A stretch of 16,379 nucleotides of DNA from Anaerolineaceae bacterium (GCA_028714615.1 JAQTMA010000081.1:1-16379), one strand, 5' to 3'. Numbered from the stretch's first letter, positions 1 to 8,355 are shown. Made by a program: numbers and translations. Notes: a model not told the origin generated them from the letters alone.

Positions 1-1106
1 ACAACAAGTACTGCAAAGCCTCCCAGGGCAGCCAGTTTATTTCCAGCCAATAGTGGATTAGCAACCTGAACAGGCTCGCTCGAGTCAAATTCTGCAATTT
101 GTGGGCTGGTGGTCCGGTTGATTTGAGATAACGCATCCAGGTAAGTCATTCCATTTTGGGTGCTCGGCTCGATGTGTGAGTTCTCACTGAACTCATTCCA
201 GCTAATCAAGCCAATCGCATCCGGGTTCGAAACCGTGGCCGCATTAATTTCGCGTTTTAAGGTATCCCCATTTTTACGATCGACGGTGGTTGTCCCACCG
301 ATCAGGCGGGCATCGAATCCAGCGGCGGCAGGTGCGATCCACAATCCGTGATCGTGGTGGATTGCATCACTCAACTCAATCAGTTTCTGATCGTACCCGG
401 GGAAAGTATCCGGGTTGACCGAGGACCAATAATAGGCATCGCCATCCACCAGGCTTGCCACCCGGTTATATCCCTTGAGACTCTTTTCAGAAGCCAGGAT
501 GAGCAATTTATCTCGCCGAGCCTGGGTCACCATGGCAATGTCTGCGGTGCTGAATTGCCAGGTGCCAGACCAAATGACCAGCGGTTTCCCAAAAACTCGA
601 AATGCCGGATCGGAGGCAAAATCGGCAATAAAGGTATCCAGGTCACCGGCAATCCGGTCGGCGGGTAGTGGATTTCGCGAAAAGTCCAATCCCTGGTAGA
701 TAATTGCCAGGTGGAATTTTTCTTCATCCGCAATTTGGACCAGTTGTTTGAGCCGCCGATTGAGGGTGTCGGTGCTCTTCCACGAGACGATGAAACCAGT
801 AATTCCAGCCTGTTTGGCCCACTCGATGTGCTGGCGCATAACGGCTGGGTCATCGCTGGAATATTTCCCCAGGATGGGATAATCGACCTTTGCCCGATCC
901 CAGGACGATGGGTCAAACCAGATGTAATAATAAGCAAACATCGGGATCGGACTGGCCTCAACGTTTACTACAGGCGGAGGGATTCCTCCCAACGATTGGG
1001 CGATTGCCTGGCTGGTGGGCAGGCTGACAGTGAATAGCACGGCCGGCAACATGAACCAGGCCAGCATCCTGAAGGCCTTCGAAATAATAGCCAGGATATC
1101 CACCAT
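1..1106 (-). CDS. GH99-like exported glycosidase, 3' end cut by window edge
   Basis: The frame is open from an ATG at 1106 to the window edge, giving 368 codons. Residues 13-37 form a hydrophobic export signal ending near AQS. From residue 55 the protein follows the GH99/GH99-like TIM-barrel pattern: FAYYYIWFD (57-65), the GITGFIVSW strand (101-109), and W303-N-E-F-S-E-N-S-H-I-E-P. E305 and E308 have the three-residue spacing I recall for the catalytic glutamates of bacterial GH99 endo-alpha-mannosidases. At the edge LAALGGFAVLV (358-368) looks like the start of a C-terminal membrane segment, so the enzyme is probably anchored outside the cytoplasmic membrane. It lies 10 bases after the Ig-domain gene and is the last visible gene of the operon. 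A GTG at 1103 is an alternative start. GH99-like domains also occur in polysaccharide-cluster proteins of the WbsX type, so endo-mannosidase activity is inferred. Confidence 0.8.
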   Translation of the reverse strand, partial: MVDILAIISKAFRMLAWFMLPAVLFTVSLPTSQAIAQSLGGIPPPVVNVEASPIPMFAYYYIWFDPSSWDRAKVDYPILGKYSSDDPAVMRQHIEWAKQAGITGFIVSWKSTDTLNRRLKQLVQIADEEKFHLAIIYQGLDFSRNPLPADRIAGDLDTFIADFASDPAFRVFGKPLVIWSGTWQFSTADIAMVTQARRDKLLILASEKSLKGYNRVASLVDGDAYYWSSVNPDTFPGYDQKLIELSDAIHHDHGLWIAPAAAGFDARLIGGTTTVDRKNGDTLKREINAATVSNPDAIGLISWNEFSENSHIEPSTQNGMTYLDALSQINRTTSPQIAEFDSSEPVQVANPLLAGNKLAALGGFAVLV

Positions 1107-1116
1107 CGACTTCAGC

Positions 1117-2475
1117 TCAACGATCCTGAAGACCGGTCAATTTCGGAGATTGGCGAGAATACGCCAGAGCGCTGGATGGTTTCCGCAGCCTCAATCGCCT
1201 GGCTCGCCCAACGGCGACCATCCCTAAAGCCAGCAAGGTTCCGGTGGTCACTGCCAGGAAGATATCTACACGAGTCAATACGGACAGGTCCATAATTTGA
1301 TTCTGTGAAAGGGCTACAGGAGTGATGGGGGTAAAGCCCGCGACTCCCTGGACCTGAACCAGGTAGATACCGCGAGCCAATGAATTGACGTTGATCTGGT
1401 GATCCTTACCAAACTTGAATGTCTGGCGAGTACCATCCGGGTATTGCAGCAAGATGCTCTTTCCAACCGGGAAACCAAGGAAAGCATCTTTTGCCGAAAT
1501 TTGGGCTGAGAATAGCAGTAATTGGATCGTCCAGACATCTCCAGGATGAGCATAGAAACGCTGCTGCGCCTGGCTGACGACGTTCGATCCATCCACCTGG
1601 ACATTCATCACCGAATACTGAATCTGAACCACTTCCAATCCACCCACTCTCCGAGTGACGAGCGAAGCAGGCATCCAGCGCGGCTGACCATCATTGAAGG
1701 TATAGTTGGTTCCCTGGCTGCTGCGCATGGTGATCGAAGTGATGCGAGACAAATCCACGGAGCGGTTCTGCAGGTCGACAAACGTCTGACCGACCTTAGC
1801 GCTGACCGCTAAACCAACCTGTACCGGTTTATCCGAGGGGATATTGACGTCCCGGTAAGGCGTAAAAACTTCATCGACCCAGCGATTGAACTCTATGCGC
1901 TGATTTGAGCTCGAATCATTCAAAGGCAGCACCTGGAGGGTATACGTCCCTACCCGGTTAACCGAAATATGGGCCAGCCCATCCGACCCTGAAGTAAATA
2001 CTTGGTCTCCCAATTTGAAGTTGACCCCGGGCAGCGCCGGAATACATTGAACTTCCAGGACGTACGGCGAGATAACCAATTTCGTCGTATTTGACGAAGG
2101 CCCATACTGACGCGTTCCCTGGTAGATAGCCTTCAAGGTATAAGTTCCGGCAGTATAGTCGGTGTTAACGGTGATTACTGCCTGGCCTTGGGTGTTCGTT
2201 CGCGCCTGGCCTTCAAAAAGTCCGCCAACCAGCAGATTGATCGACTGGTCCGCGATCGGAGTACCGTTATCAGTAGTCAATACTGCTGTCACGGGGAACG
2301 TTTTCCCCAAGGCTTGCGGAGGGACTGGTTGCAGTTTAAGCAGAGTGGCCGGTGGTGGAAGAACCCCTATTCTCTGCTTGACAGGCACAGCCGCTTCGAC
2401 GACATGGCTTGTATCCATAACCAGGCCACCTACCAAAAGTAGCGAGGCGATGAGAACGAACAATAGGCGTTTCAA
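1117..2475 (-). CDS. Exported Ig-like-domain surface protein with C-terminal membrane anchor
   Basis: The 452-residue protein has a classical signal peptide (KR at 2-3, hydrophobic core 4-20, likely cleavage near residues 28-30). Residues 55-137 form a beta-rich Ig-like/Big-type domain with the typical run G-T-P-I-A-D-Q, G-Q-A-V-I-T-V and A-G-T-Y-T-L-K-A. A second beta-rich stretch (about 140-225) contains G-L-A-H-I-S-V and G-T-Y-T-L-Q-V. Residues 403-423 form one membrane helix, followed by an arginine-rich tail (RARRLRLRK), so the bulk faces outside. I see no catalytic motif; a binding, scaffold or stalk role is inferred. The start is TTG: the only well-placed Shine-Dalgarno (2486-2492) has no ATG or GTG behind it and does precede this TTG by 10 bases. 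It sits 15 bases behind the phosphoesterase gene and 10 bases ahead of the glycosidase gene, so co-translation is likely. Confidence 0.75.
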   Translation of the reverse strand: MKRLLFVLIASLLLVGGLVMDTSHVVEAAVPVKQRIGVLPPPATLLKLQPVPPQALGKTFPVTAVLTTDNGTPIADQSINLLVGGLFEGQARTNTQGQAVITVNTDYTAGTYTLKAIYQGTRQYGPSSNTTKLVISPYVLEVQCIPALPGVNFKLGDQVFTSGSDGLAHISVNRVGTYTLQVLPLNDSSSNQRIEFNRWVDEVFTPYRDVNIPSDKPVQVGLAVSAKVGQTFVDLQNRSVDLSRITSITMRSSQGTNYTFNDGQPRWMPASLVTRRVGGLEVVQIQYSVMNVQVDGSNVVSQAQQRFYAHPGDVWTIQLLLFSAQISAKDAFLGFPVGKSILLQYPDGTRQTFKFGKDHQINVNSLARGIYLVQVQGVAGFTPITPVALSQNQIMDLSVLTRVDIFLAVTTGTLLALGMVAVGRARRLRLRKPSSALAYSRQSPKLTGLQDR

Positions 2476-2485
2476 AGGATGTGGT

Positions 2486-2492
2486 CCTCCTT
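2486..2492 (-). promoter_or_regulatory. Shine-Dalgarno deciding a TTG start
   Basis: AAGGAGG on the minus strand overlaps the TAA stop of the phosphoesterase gene and lies 10 bases upstream of TTG-AAA-CGC. No ATG or GTG occurs in frame close behind it, so the Ig-domain gene most likely starts at the TTG. The overlap of stop and ribosome binding site suggests translational coupling. Confidence 0.7.
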
Positions 2493-3900
2493 AAGAAGGT
2501 ATCCGAGCGATCCGTTTTCGACGGTTCATGAAGAAGGAACGGATGATCGCAAAAGCAATGAAGAAGGCAGCAACAGAAAGAGCAACCCCATAGAATCCGT
2601 AGATGATCTGTACGGGTACGATTTTAGCTGGTGTGGTTGCGCTCCGGGACGATGAAATAAAGACAGGCCGGCGGGGATGCTGGATGAAATCAAAAGCTCC
2701 CAGGAAATTGTTCGCACCCTTATCCCGCTGGGAAAGTGGTTCGAGTCCCCAATTATCTTCGATGAATTTCAGGATCGAAGTAAAATCCAACTGGGTATTA
2801 TCGATAAAGCCTTTCTTCGCATAAGCGCTCACCAGTATGCCTGGGACGCGCAGCCCATATCCATTTTGGTCAACCTGAGGCGGGACCACGTGGTCATACC
2901 ACCCGCCCCAATCGTCGTAGAGCAACATAAAGGCTGAGCTATCCCAATACTCAGAGCGCATCAGCTCTTGAATCAAAGTTTTGATGAAGCGCTGTCCCGA
3001 AGTCAGACTACCCGGTGGATGCTCGGATGCTCCAGAAGGTGCGATATATGCCACCTCAGGAAGGGTTCCATTTTTAAGATCAACGAAATACTGGTTCAAA
3101 TCCACAATGTGCTGACTGAGGTTCGGATCGTCCAGGAAGCGGTCGAAGTTGAGCAACGGCACCCAGACTACCTGAGAAGCCCGATTACCACCGGGGCCCA
3201 GATTACGGTATGTGATGGTCGGGTCGTAATTTTGCACGTAAAACTTCCAGCTAACTCCCTTCGCCTGCAAGCGGTCAAAAATGGTTGGTACCTTATCATA
3301 GGCGCCATTAGAGAGTCGAACATTGTCTGATGCAGGCGGGGCGGCGGCAACCCAATACATGTGGTTGGCAAAACTGCCATCCCTGGCTGAGCTAAACAGC
3401 CGGTCAAATAAGACGTAGTTATCAGCCAGATTCCAATAATAGGGGATATCCTGGTCGTTATAATACCCCATGGCTAGCTTGCCATTCTGTTTGCGCGAGT
3501 TGAGGGCAGATACAAAACCGTCCATACGACCATCGTCAAACTGCAGCGCAAACGTCGCTGCACTGTGGCTCAGGTCGATGACCGGGTAGTTACCGATGTG
3601 GAATGGCTCAACGAATCCAGCCGAGGGATCATTTGCATCGACTGGCATACGCGTATTGGCAGGGATACCATCGGCTGCAGGATAGGTTCCGAAATAATTA
3701 TCAAATGTATGGTTTTCCTGCATGACCACAATCAAATGCTTGATCGGAGTTGTCGTTGCCGATCCGGCAGCCTGAGCTGCCTGAGCCTTAACTGGAATGA
3801 CCATCCCCAATTGCGTGAACAGCATGCTGGTTGCAATCATGCGGATCGCAAAACGCCAACCCACTTTGGGAGTTCGAAATAAACGGTGAAGTTTTGTCAT
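2491..3900 (-). CDS. Exported phosphoesterase (phospholipase C / AcpA family), membrane-anchored
   Basis: The 469-residue protein matches the PF04185 phosphoesterase family. After an N-terminal signal segment (about 17-42) comes the family signature IKHLIVVMQENHTFDNYFGTY (53-72 region, with E62-N63). The nucleophile region is D-G-S176-F-A-N-H; a serine here is as in AcpA-type acid phosphatases, where phospholipases C have threonine. Other expected ligands are visible: E293-H294-P and D329-D330-W-G-G-W-Y-D-H337. Residues 427-456 are a C-terminal membrane helix followed by a basic tail (NRRKRIAR), which soluble family members lack. The enzyme should therefore work outside the membrane on phosphomonoesters or phosphodiesters; the substrate cannot be told from sequence. 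Its ATG overlaps the stop of the GT39 gene (ATGA), and GAGG at 3908-3911 is well spaced. Context suggests processing of a phosphorylated surface glycan, glycolipid or lipid carrier. Confidence 0.88.
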   Translation of the reverse strand: MTKLHRLFRTPKVGWRFAIRMIATSMLFTQLGMVIPVKAQAAQAAGSATTTPIKHLIVVMQENHTFDNYFGTYPAADGIPANTRMPVDANDPSAGFVEPFHIGNYPVIDLSHSAATFALQFDDGRMDGFVSALNSRKQNGKLAMGYYNDQDIPYYWNLADNYVLFDRLFSSARDGSFANHMYWVAAAPPASDNVRLSNGAYDKVPTIFDRLQAKGVSWKFYVQNYDPTITYRNLGPGGNRASQVVWVPLLNFDRFLDDPNLSQHIVDLNQYFVDLKNGTLPEVAYIAPSGASEHPPGSLTSGQRFIKTLIQELMRSEYWDSSAFMLLYDDWGGWYDHVVPPQVDQNGYGLRVPGILVSAYAKKGFIDNTQLDFTSILKFIEDNWGLEPLSQRDKGANNFLGAFDFIQHPRRPVFISSSRSATTPAKIVPVQIIYGFYGVALSVAAFFIAFAIIRSFFMNRRKRIARIPS

Positions 3901-5474
3901 GGGCGGACCTCATAGATGACGATGACCGGTTTGGCGATCGACGTCCCATCCGCACTCTTCACGTTCACCGATTCGATGTGAACAACCCGGCCATTATATT
4001 TTTTCACGTATCCCATCAGTTTCTCAGAGAAAAACTCTGTGCGCTCGGCTGAAAACGAATCCCAGACAACGTACTGGATCTCTGCCCGGCGCAAAAGCAG
4101 ATCGGGGTTATTGACCGGAGTATATGATGGATTACGGAAGAGAGGATTTGGACTGACCGACAAACCGAAGGCTTTGCGGCGCCCATAGAATTGCACCAGG
4201 TTGGCCATCGATGGACCGATAGCGAGTAATACAGCGCCGCTGGGTACATTCTTTTGGATCCAGGCGCCAGACTCCCGTCCGCCGGGCACACCACCGGTAC
4301 CCGCCAAAAACGAAGAAGAATTGGTAGGTTGGACGCTCGCCCAACTGCTGAAGAATAGCGAGAAAGCTACAGTTGCTCCTACCAATGAGCTGATCCAATT
4401 TAGGGGAATACCCCTGGGAAGTCTTGCCACAGCGCTGGGCACCCACTTCACCAGGAAACGGGCCGCTAGAGAGGCGACAGCCGGGGTAATAGGCAACAGA
4501 TATTGAAAACCCTTGGTTGGCCAGAGCTGAAAAAACGTAATGGGGACCAGTATCCAGGATAAGAGCAGTGTTTCGGACCAAGTATTTTGTTTACGCAAGA
4601 GCAGCAGACCGAGAATCGCCGCTAAGACAACCAGGATGCCGATTGCCGGCGTGACCGTCAAAGGATAGAAATTCCACTCATGGTTAGCCTTGCGGAACAA
4701 CTGCCAGATCAGATATTGTTTCCCGGTACCGCTGCCCCCAGCAAGCATCATCGAGATAGGAAAAGGGGCAACGACCAACACCATGACCAACATAGCGACG
4801 ATCAAATCGATGATGCGTACGCGAATATGGTGGGCCAGGGCAAGGAATGTATAAATTCCCCCTACCAGGATGATGCCCGTCTCCTTCGATAGGACGGTCA
4901 TCCCCATAGCCGCTCCGGCAGCATACAGCCATGGACCCTTTCCTCCGGATGCGCCATAACGGGTCATCAGATACAAAGTCAGCGTGGCAAAAAACGTCAT
5001 CGGACCGTCGAGGAGCACCTGACGGCTGACGATGACATGGTAAGGCATCAACGCCATCAACAGGCCAGTCAATGCGCCTACCAGGTTGCCATACAATTGC
5101 TTCGCAATGAGGTAAGAGAGGTACACCGTCCCCATACCCACTCCAGCCGCGATCAAACGCCCCCAAAGATCGTTAAAACCTACGCGGAAGAGCAGGGAGA
5201 GAACAAACTGAAATAGCAAAGGGTGAGCACGGAACACCGGGAAAAGGTCTTTCAGCACCGGCGTTCCGGCAATAGCGGCAGCCTGGCCAGCATAAACTGC
5301 CTCATCCGTGTTGTACCCCAGGAGATTGATCTGCCACACGCGAAGTAGAATACCTACAACGAGCGCCAGCGCCAAAATAATGCGGGAAACCGTAACGCTA
5401 TCCCAGGAGTATAGGCGTGTTCCCGCTTGAATGGCGGGAACACGCCGCGAAACCTCGCGTTCCATTTGCGACAT
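3897..5474 (-). CDS. GT39/ArnT-type integral membrane glycosyltransferase
   Basis: The 525-residue protein has about ten or more hydrophobic helices. The first ends in the GT-C hallmark loop G-Y-N-T-D57-E58-A-V-Y, followed by R-A-H-P-L-L-F-Q, as in dolichyl-phosphate-mannose protein mannosyltransferases and ArnT. D57-E58 are the expected catalytic and metal-binding acids in the first outer loop. The soluble C-terminal part (about 385-525) holds G-A-W-I-Q-K-N-V-P-S-G-A-V, the extracytoplasmic domain common in these proteins. The enzyme should take a sugar from a polyprenyl-phosphate donor and attach it to a protein or lipid on the outer face of the membrane. The GT2-GtrA protein two genes upstream could make that donor. 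It starts 10 bases after the HprK-like gene without a clear Shine-Dalgarno, so coupling is likely; a second in-frame ATG lies at 5465. Confidence 0.85.
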   Translation of the reverse strand: MSQMEREVSRRVPAIQAGTRLYSWDSVTVSRIILALALVVGILLRVWQINLLGYNTDEAVYAGQAAAIAGTPVLKDLFPVFRAHPLLFQFVLSLLFRVGFNDLWGRLIAAGVGMGTVYLSYLIAKQLYGNLVGALTGLLMALMPYHVIVSRQVLLDGPMTFFATLTLYLMTRYGASGGKGPWLYAAGAAMGMTVLSKETGIILVGGIYTFLALAHHIRVRIIDLIVAMLVMVLVVAPFPISMMLAGGSGTGKQYLIWQLFRKANHEWNFYPLTVTPAIGILVVLAAILGLLLLRKQNTWSETLLLSWILVPITFFQLWPTKGFQYLLPITPAVASLAARFLVKWVPSAVARLPRGIPLNWISSLVGATVAFSLFFSSWASVQPTNSSSFLAGTGGVPGGRESGAWIQKNVPSGAVLLAIGPSMANLVQFYGRRKAFGLSVSPNPLFRNPSYTPVNNPDLLLRRAEIQYVVWDSFSAERTEFFSEKLMGYVKKYNGRVVHIESVNVKSADGTSIAKPVIVIYEVRP

Positions 5475-5484
5475 GAGCTACCCG

Positions 5485-6606
5485 TTAAACTCGGACGACA
5501 TCCGGGCGCAAGACGCGGTTTGCCCGTTCAGGCCGCAGAGAGAAGAAGATGGCAACTTCTTCTCCCACGAAAGCCGGGATGCGCAGCCACCACTCCAGTG
5601 TATTACTACGAATCAGTGTGGCGGGGGTGTTTTGCATTGCCTGCTTGATGATGGCGTGCTCTACCTGCCGCAGATCTGTCCCATTGTGCATGTATAAGAA
5701 CTCTTTAATGGATTGATAGGGCGGGAAACCGAAAGCGTCCTCGCAATTGCTAAATAAGATATCCATCGCATCATCCGCAGGCAGAGGGATATCCTGCTCG
5801 GAACCTCGTTCGATCACGAACAAGCCGGCGAGTTGGGCTTGCTGGGTCAATTTCACCTTGGGAACCAGCCGATTCACCGTGTATTTTGGCGGCGGTACCA
5901 CAAATTGGACAAAAGCATTGATGGTTGCCAGGGGCAGAGCGCTCAGCTTATTCAGAGAGAAGGCAAACTTTCGTCCTGACCGGGAATGTATCCGGCTCTG
6001 AAAGAGTAGCGCAAAACGCTCCGGCCTGGTAAGCAAGGTTGAGTTGATCGCCTGGACCGTGTGGTGACTGATCGTCAAAGGCTTGGGATACGTCATTACG
6101 GCGCCATCCGGAGAAACCAGGGTCAGGTCATCTGAGATAAAGGCGGCCGTATCGGTATCACGACGTTGATGGTTGAGAATCTTCAACAAAGTAGTTGTCT
6201 TGCCAGTGTCGGTGCGTGCGGTAATCATATAAGCCTGTCCACCGAAGGCGATGGTGGCCCCGTGAACCAAAGCATACCCTTTTCGTACAAAGGTCCAGCG
6301 CAAGATCGGTTCTACAAGATTGGTATAGAGTACGTGGGGGGAGAAGCGTAACAGCGGCGAAGCAACCACTTCGATGCGGTCGGCAATTTCAATATCGGCC
6401 TGGAAACCGAGGATACCCATTGCTTCCGTGTAGAATAAATGGCGAGCGTCCGGGTTACGCGGGTTTCGAGATGGCTTGCCAAGGCGGACGTTGATCGTGG
6501 GCTGGCTAATGTCATCCACCGTGCGGAAAGGTTCTAGCTCGGGAAGAATTGCTTCCGAGACGACCGTGATAATACCGTGAATGCTATAACGAAATTTCTC
6601 AACCAT
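5485..6606 (-). CDS. HPr-kinase-like P-loop protein of unknown role
   Basis: The 373-residue protein lacks the N-terminal domain of true HPr kinase but carries its nucleotide-binding core. Residues 112-122 (L-V-H115-G-A-T-I-A-F-G-G) correspond to the strand before the P-loop, I-T-A-R-T-D-T-G-K136-T-T-T (128-139) is the Walker A loop, and F-I-S-D159-D160-L-T-L-V resembles the acidic Walker B-like strand. The first glycine of Walker A is replaced by A130, so nucleotide binding is likely but altered. Residues after 200 do not match anything I recognise. No HPr or PTS gene is nearby; it lies between two glycosyltransferase genes, and HprK-like proteins of this kind are known from peptide and polysaccharide clusters. 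A role as a small-molecule or sugar kinase, or as a regulator of the glycosyltransferases, is inferred only. AAGGAG at 6614-6619, 7 bases before the ATG, fixes the start. Confidence 0.7.
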   Translation of the reverse strand: MVEKFRYSIHGIITVVSEAILPELEPFRTVDDISQPTINVRLGKPSRNPRNPDARHLFYTEAMGILGFQADIEIADRIEVVASPLLRFSPHVLYTNLVEPILRWTFVRKGYALVHGATIAFGGQAYMITARTDTGKTTTLLKILNHQRRDTDTAAFISDDLTLVSPDGAVMTYPKPLTISHHTVQAINSTLLTRPERFALLFQSRIHSRSGRKFAFSLNKLSALPLATINAFVQFVVPPPKYTVNRLVPKVKLTQQAQLAGLFVIERGSEQDIPLPADDAMDILFSNCEDAFGFPPYQSIKEFLYMHNGTDLRQVEHAIIKQAMQNTPATLIRSNTLEWWLRIPAFVGEEVAIFFSLRPERANRVLRPDVVRV

Positions 6607-6641
6607 TGGAATACTCCTTGTTCGTTGATCAAAATATCTGG

Positions 6642-7841
6642 TTAGGTGAGAGGCCGGATGGTGTCTTTAACGACCTTCGGCTTTCCCCAAATCCAGTTAT
6701 CTGCGAGAAGATAGCGGGCGACGGTTAAGGCTGCCAGAGAGACCAGGTTAGAGAGTAAGTAGTGGAGCCCCAACCAGGTGGTCAATCCAAACATAATCGG
6801 TCCCCGGAACAACAACGCCAGGTTATTCATCACAAAAAATAGGGCATATCGCCTCAAACGACCGCCTTCCTGTTGAGCACTCTCGAATACCCAGTATTCT
6901 GTCAGAACAAAGTTCCAGGTCGTCGATCCAACTGTGGCAAAGACGGCCGAAACCAAATAATGAATTTTGAGTAAATCTGTGAAAAGAGCCAGGATTGCTG
7001 TATTGACCAGGATGCCGGTTAACCCGACCATGGCAAATTTCACAAAATGAAGGAAGTTATCGCCTAAGCGTAATCTGGCCAACAACTTCAGGTATTTGTA
7101 AGCTTCTTTGGAAGATGCCTTGCTTTTTCCGGCAAACCTTTCACCGAAATGGAAAGGCAATTCGGCTTTACGCAACTGCGGGTTGCGCACCAGGATTTCC
7201 AAGAGGATCTTGAATCCCTGGGGGTGCAGGATATCCAGGTTGATGGCAGCCATACGGACCAAAAAAAAGCCAGTCAACGGGTCACTTACCCCCTTGAGCT
7301 CGCCCGGGAAGAGCACCCTTGCAATCAAATCCAGCCCACGCGAAATCAGGTTGCGGACCAGACCCAAACTGCGAGCGTCACTTTCTGCCACCCGGCGACT
7401 GGCGACCACCAGATCGAAAGGACCGTCACCGGCTTTGGCAAACAATTGAGGAATCAATTCTGGTGGATGCTGCAGATCTCCATCCATAACGATAACCAAC
7501 GGAGCATAGGCCAGGCACATCCCGGCCACAACGGCCCCACCCAAGCCCCCGGTTCTTTCCTCAACAATACGGTGAAGTAAACGGACTTCGATGGAAGGAT
7601 ATTCCCCGGCGAGGCGTTTGATGGTTGCCGGGGTATCATCCGTACTATCATCTACAAACAATACTTCAGTGGGTATACCATCCACGGCTTTCTCGATGCG
7701 AGACAGCAGCATGGCGATGTTCCCCGATTCATTCCGGGTCGGAACAAGGATCGTCAATGAAGGTTGATGTTGCTTTCCGAACAGTTCACTGCTTTCGAGA
7801 CTCTCAAGCGATCTACCCGTACGACTGGTCTCTGTTAACAT
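6642..7841 (-). CDS. GT2 polyprenyl-phosphate glycosyltransferase fused to GtrA
   Basis: The 399-residue protein has two parts. Residues 28-235 are a GT-A family 2 domain like dolichyl-phosphate mannose synthase (DPM1): L-V-P-T-R-N-E-S-G-N (32-41), F-V-D-D-S-T-D-D-T (62-70), M-D120-G-D122-L-Q-H-P as metal-binding acids, and S-D-P-L-T-G-F-F (186-193). Residues 266-388 are a four-helix GtrA domain, starting F-V-K-F-A-M-V-G and containing N-T-A-I and W-N-F-V-L-T-E-Y-W-V-F. GtrA domains are linked to flipping or membrane handling of polyprenyl-linked sugars, so the protein may both make and present the donor. It is the first gene of the leftward operon. GGGAG about 10 bases upstream supports the ATG. 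The product is likely polyprenyl-phosphate mannose or glucose; the sugar cannot be decided here. Confidence 0.88.
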   Translation of the reverse strand: MLTETSRTGRSLESLESSELFGKQHQPSLTILVPTRNESGNIAMLLSRIEKAVDGIPTEVLFVDDSTDDTPATIKRLAGEYPSIEVRLLHRIVEERTGGLGGAVVAGMCLAYAPLVIVMDGDLQHPPELIPQLFAKAGDGPFDLVVASRRVAESDARSLGLVRNLISRGLDLIARVLFPGELKGVSDPLTGFFLVRMAAINLDILHPQGFKILLEILVRNPQLRKAELPFHFGERFAGKSKASSKEAYKYLKLLARLRLGDNFLHFVKFAMVGLTGILVNTAILALFTDLLKIHYLVSAVFATVGSTTWNFVLTEYWVFESAQQEGGRLRRYALFFVMNNLALLFRGPIMFGLTTWLGLHYLLSNLVSLAALTVARYLLADNWIWGKPKVVKDTIRPLT

Positions 7842-8199
7842 GATGTTTATACTCCCTAACCGATAGCGGTACGCCGAACCTGCGAACGGATGAACTTGGA
7901 ACTTACCATTATTTTCGATGGATGATGGTTGTGATTATTGATCATTCGATTGATCCCCCCGCAAGATCTGAGCACCGCAATTGCCAACAACTATGGTTGA
8001 GATGCCAGGTCTGACGCCTATTACAATGTATCGCCTGATAGGGTTGTTCCTCGCGCTAACCGTAATACAACAAACAGAGTAGACATCATTAACGTTTTAC
8101 CCCCTGGTCAGGTAACATTGACGGATGAAATTGGCTGTTTATTTTCAATTTGTAAGGATACTTGTTTATACGTCCTTAATTATTTGTTAACGTGATCAT

Positions 8200-8228
8200 A
8201 TTATAGTAATTTGGATAGTAAATGTCAA
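8200..8228 (-). promoter_or_regulatory. Consensus sigma-70 promoter of the glycosyltransferase operon
   Basis: On the minus strand TTGACA (8223-8228) is followed by a 17-base spacer and TATAAT (8200-8205), an exact match to the housekeeping consensus. Transcription would start near 8193, leaving about 350 bases of leader before the GT2-GtrA start at 7841. The surroundings are AT-rich. Promoter activity is inferred from the match only. Confidence 0.75.
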
Positions 8229-8355
8229 GTTAAGGATTATCGATTACTTGGTTATCTCTTCAACCGTTTTATCCCCCAAAGATATGATTTTTCGATCACC
8301 CTTCAATCTCGCAATCCAGGCAGAAGCGTGATTGTTTCACCGGTGTTGGCACGGC

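Noticed and set aside
527..961. 144-codon minus-strand ORF within the left end
   Set aside because: It is out of frame with the GH99-like gene, whose frame is open throughout and carries the family motifs.
1117..3900. C-terminal hydrophobic helix plus basic tail as an exosortase or LPXTG sorting signal
   Set aside because: Neither PEP-CTERM nor LPXTG motifs are present before the helices; a plain membrane anchor is simpler.
4684..5166. 160-codon minus-strand ORF inside the GT39 gene
   Set aside because: It is an alternative frame of a well-supported membrane protein, with composition unlike a real protein.
5485..6606. True HPr kinase/phosphorylase
   Set aside because: The N-terminal HprK domain is missing, the P-loop is changed and no HPr or PTS gene is nearby.
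7936..7955. Two ATTGATC copies as an operator or repeat array
   Set aside because: Only two short copies in AT-rich DNA, which is easily due to chance.
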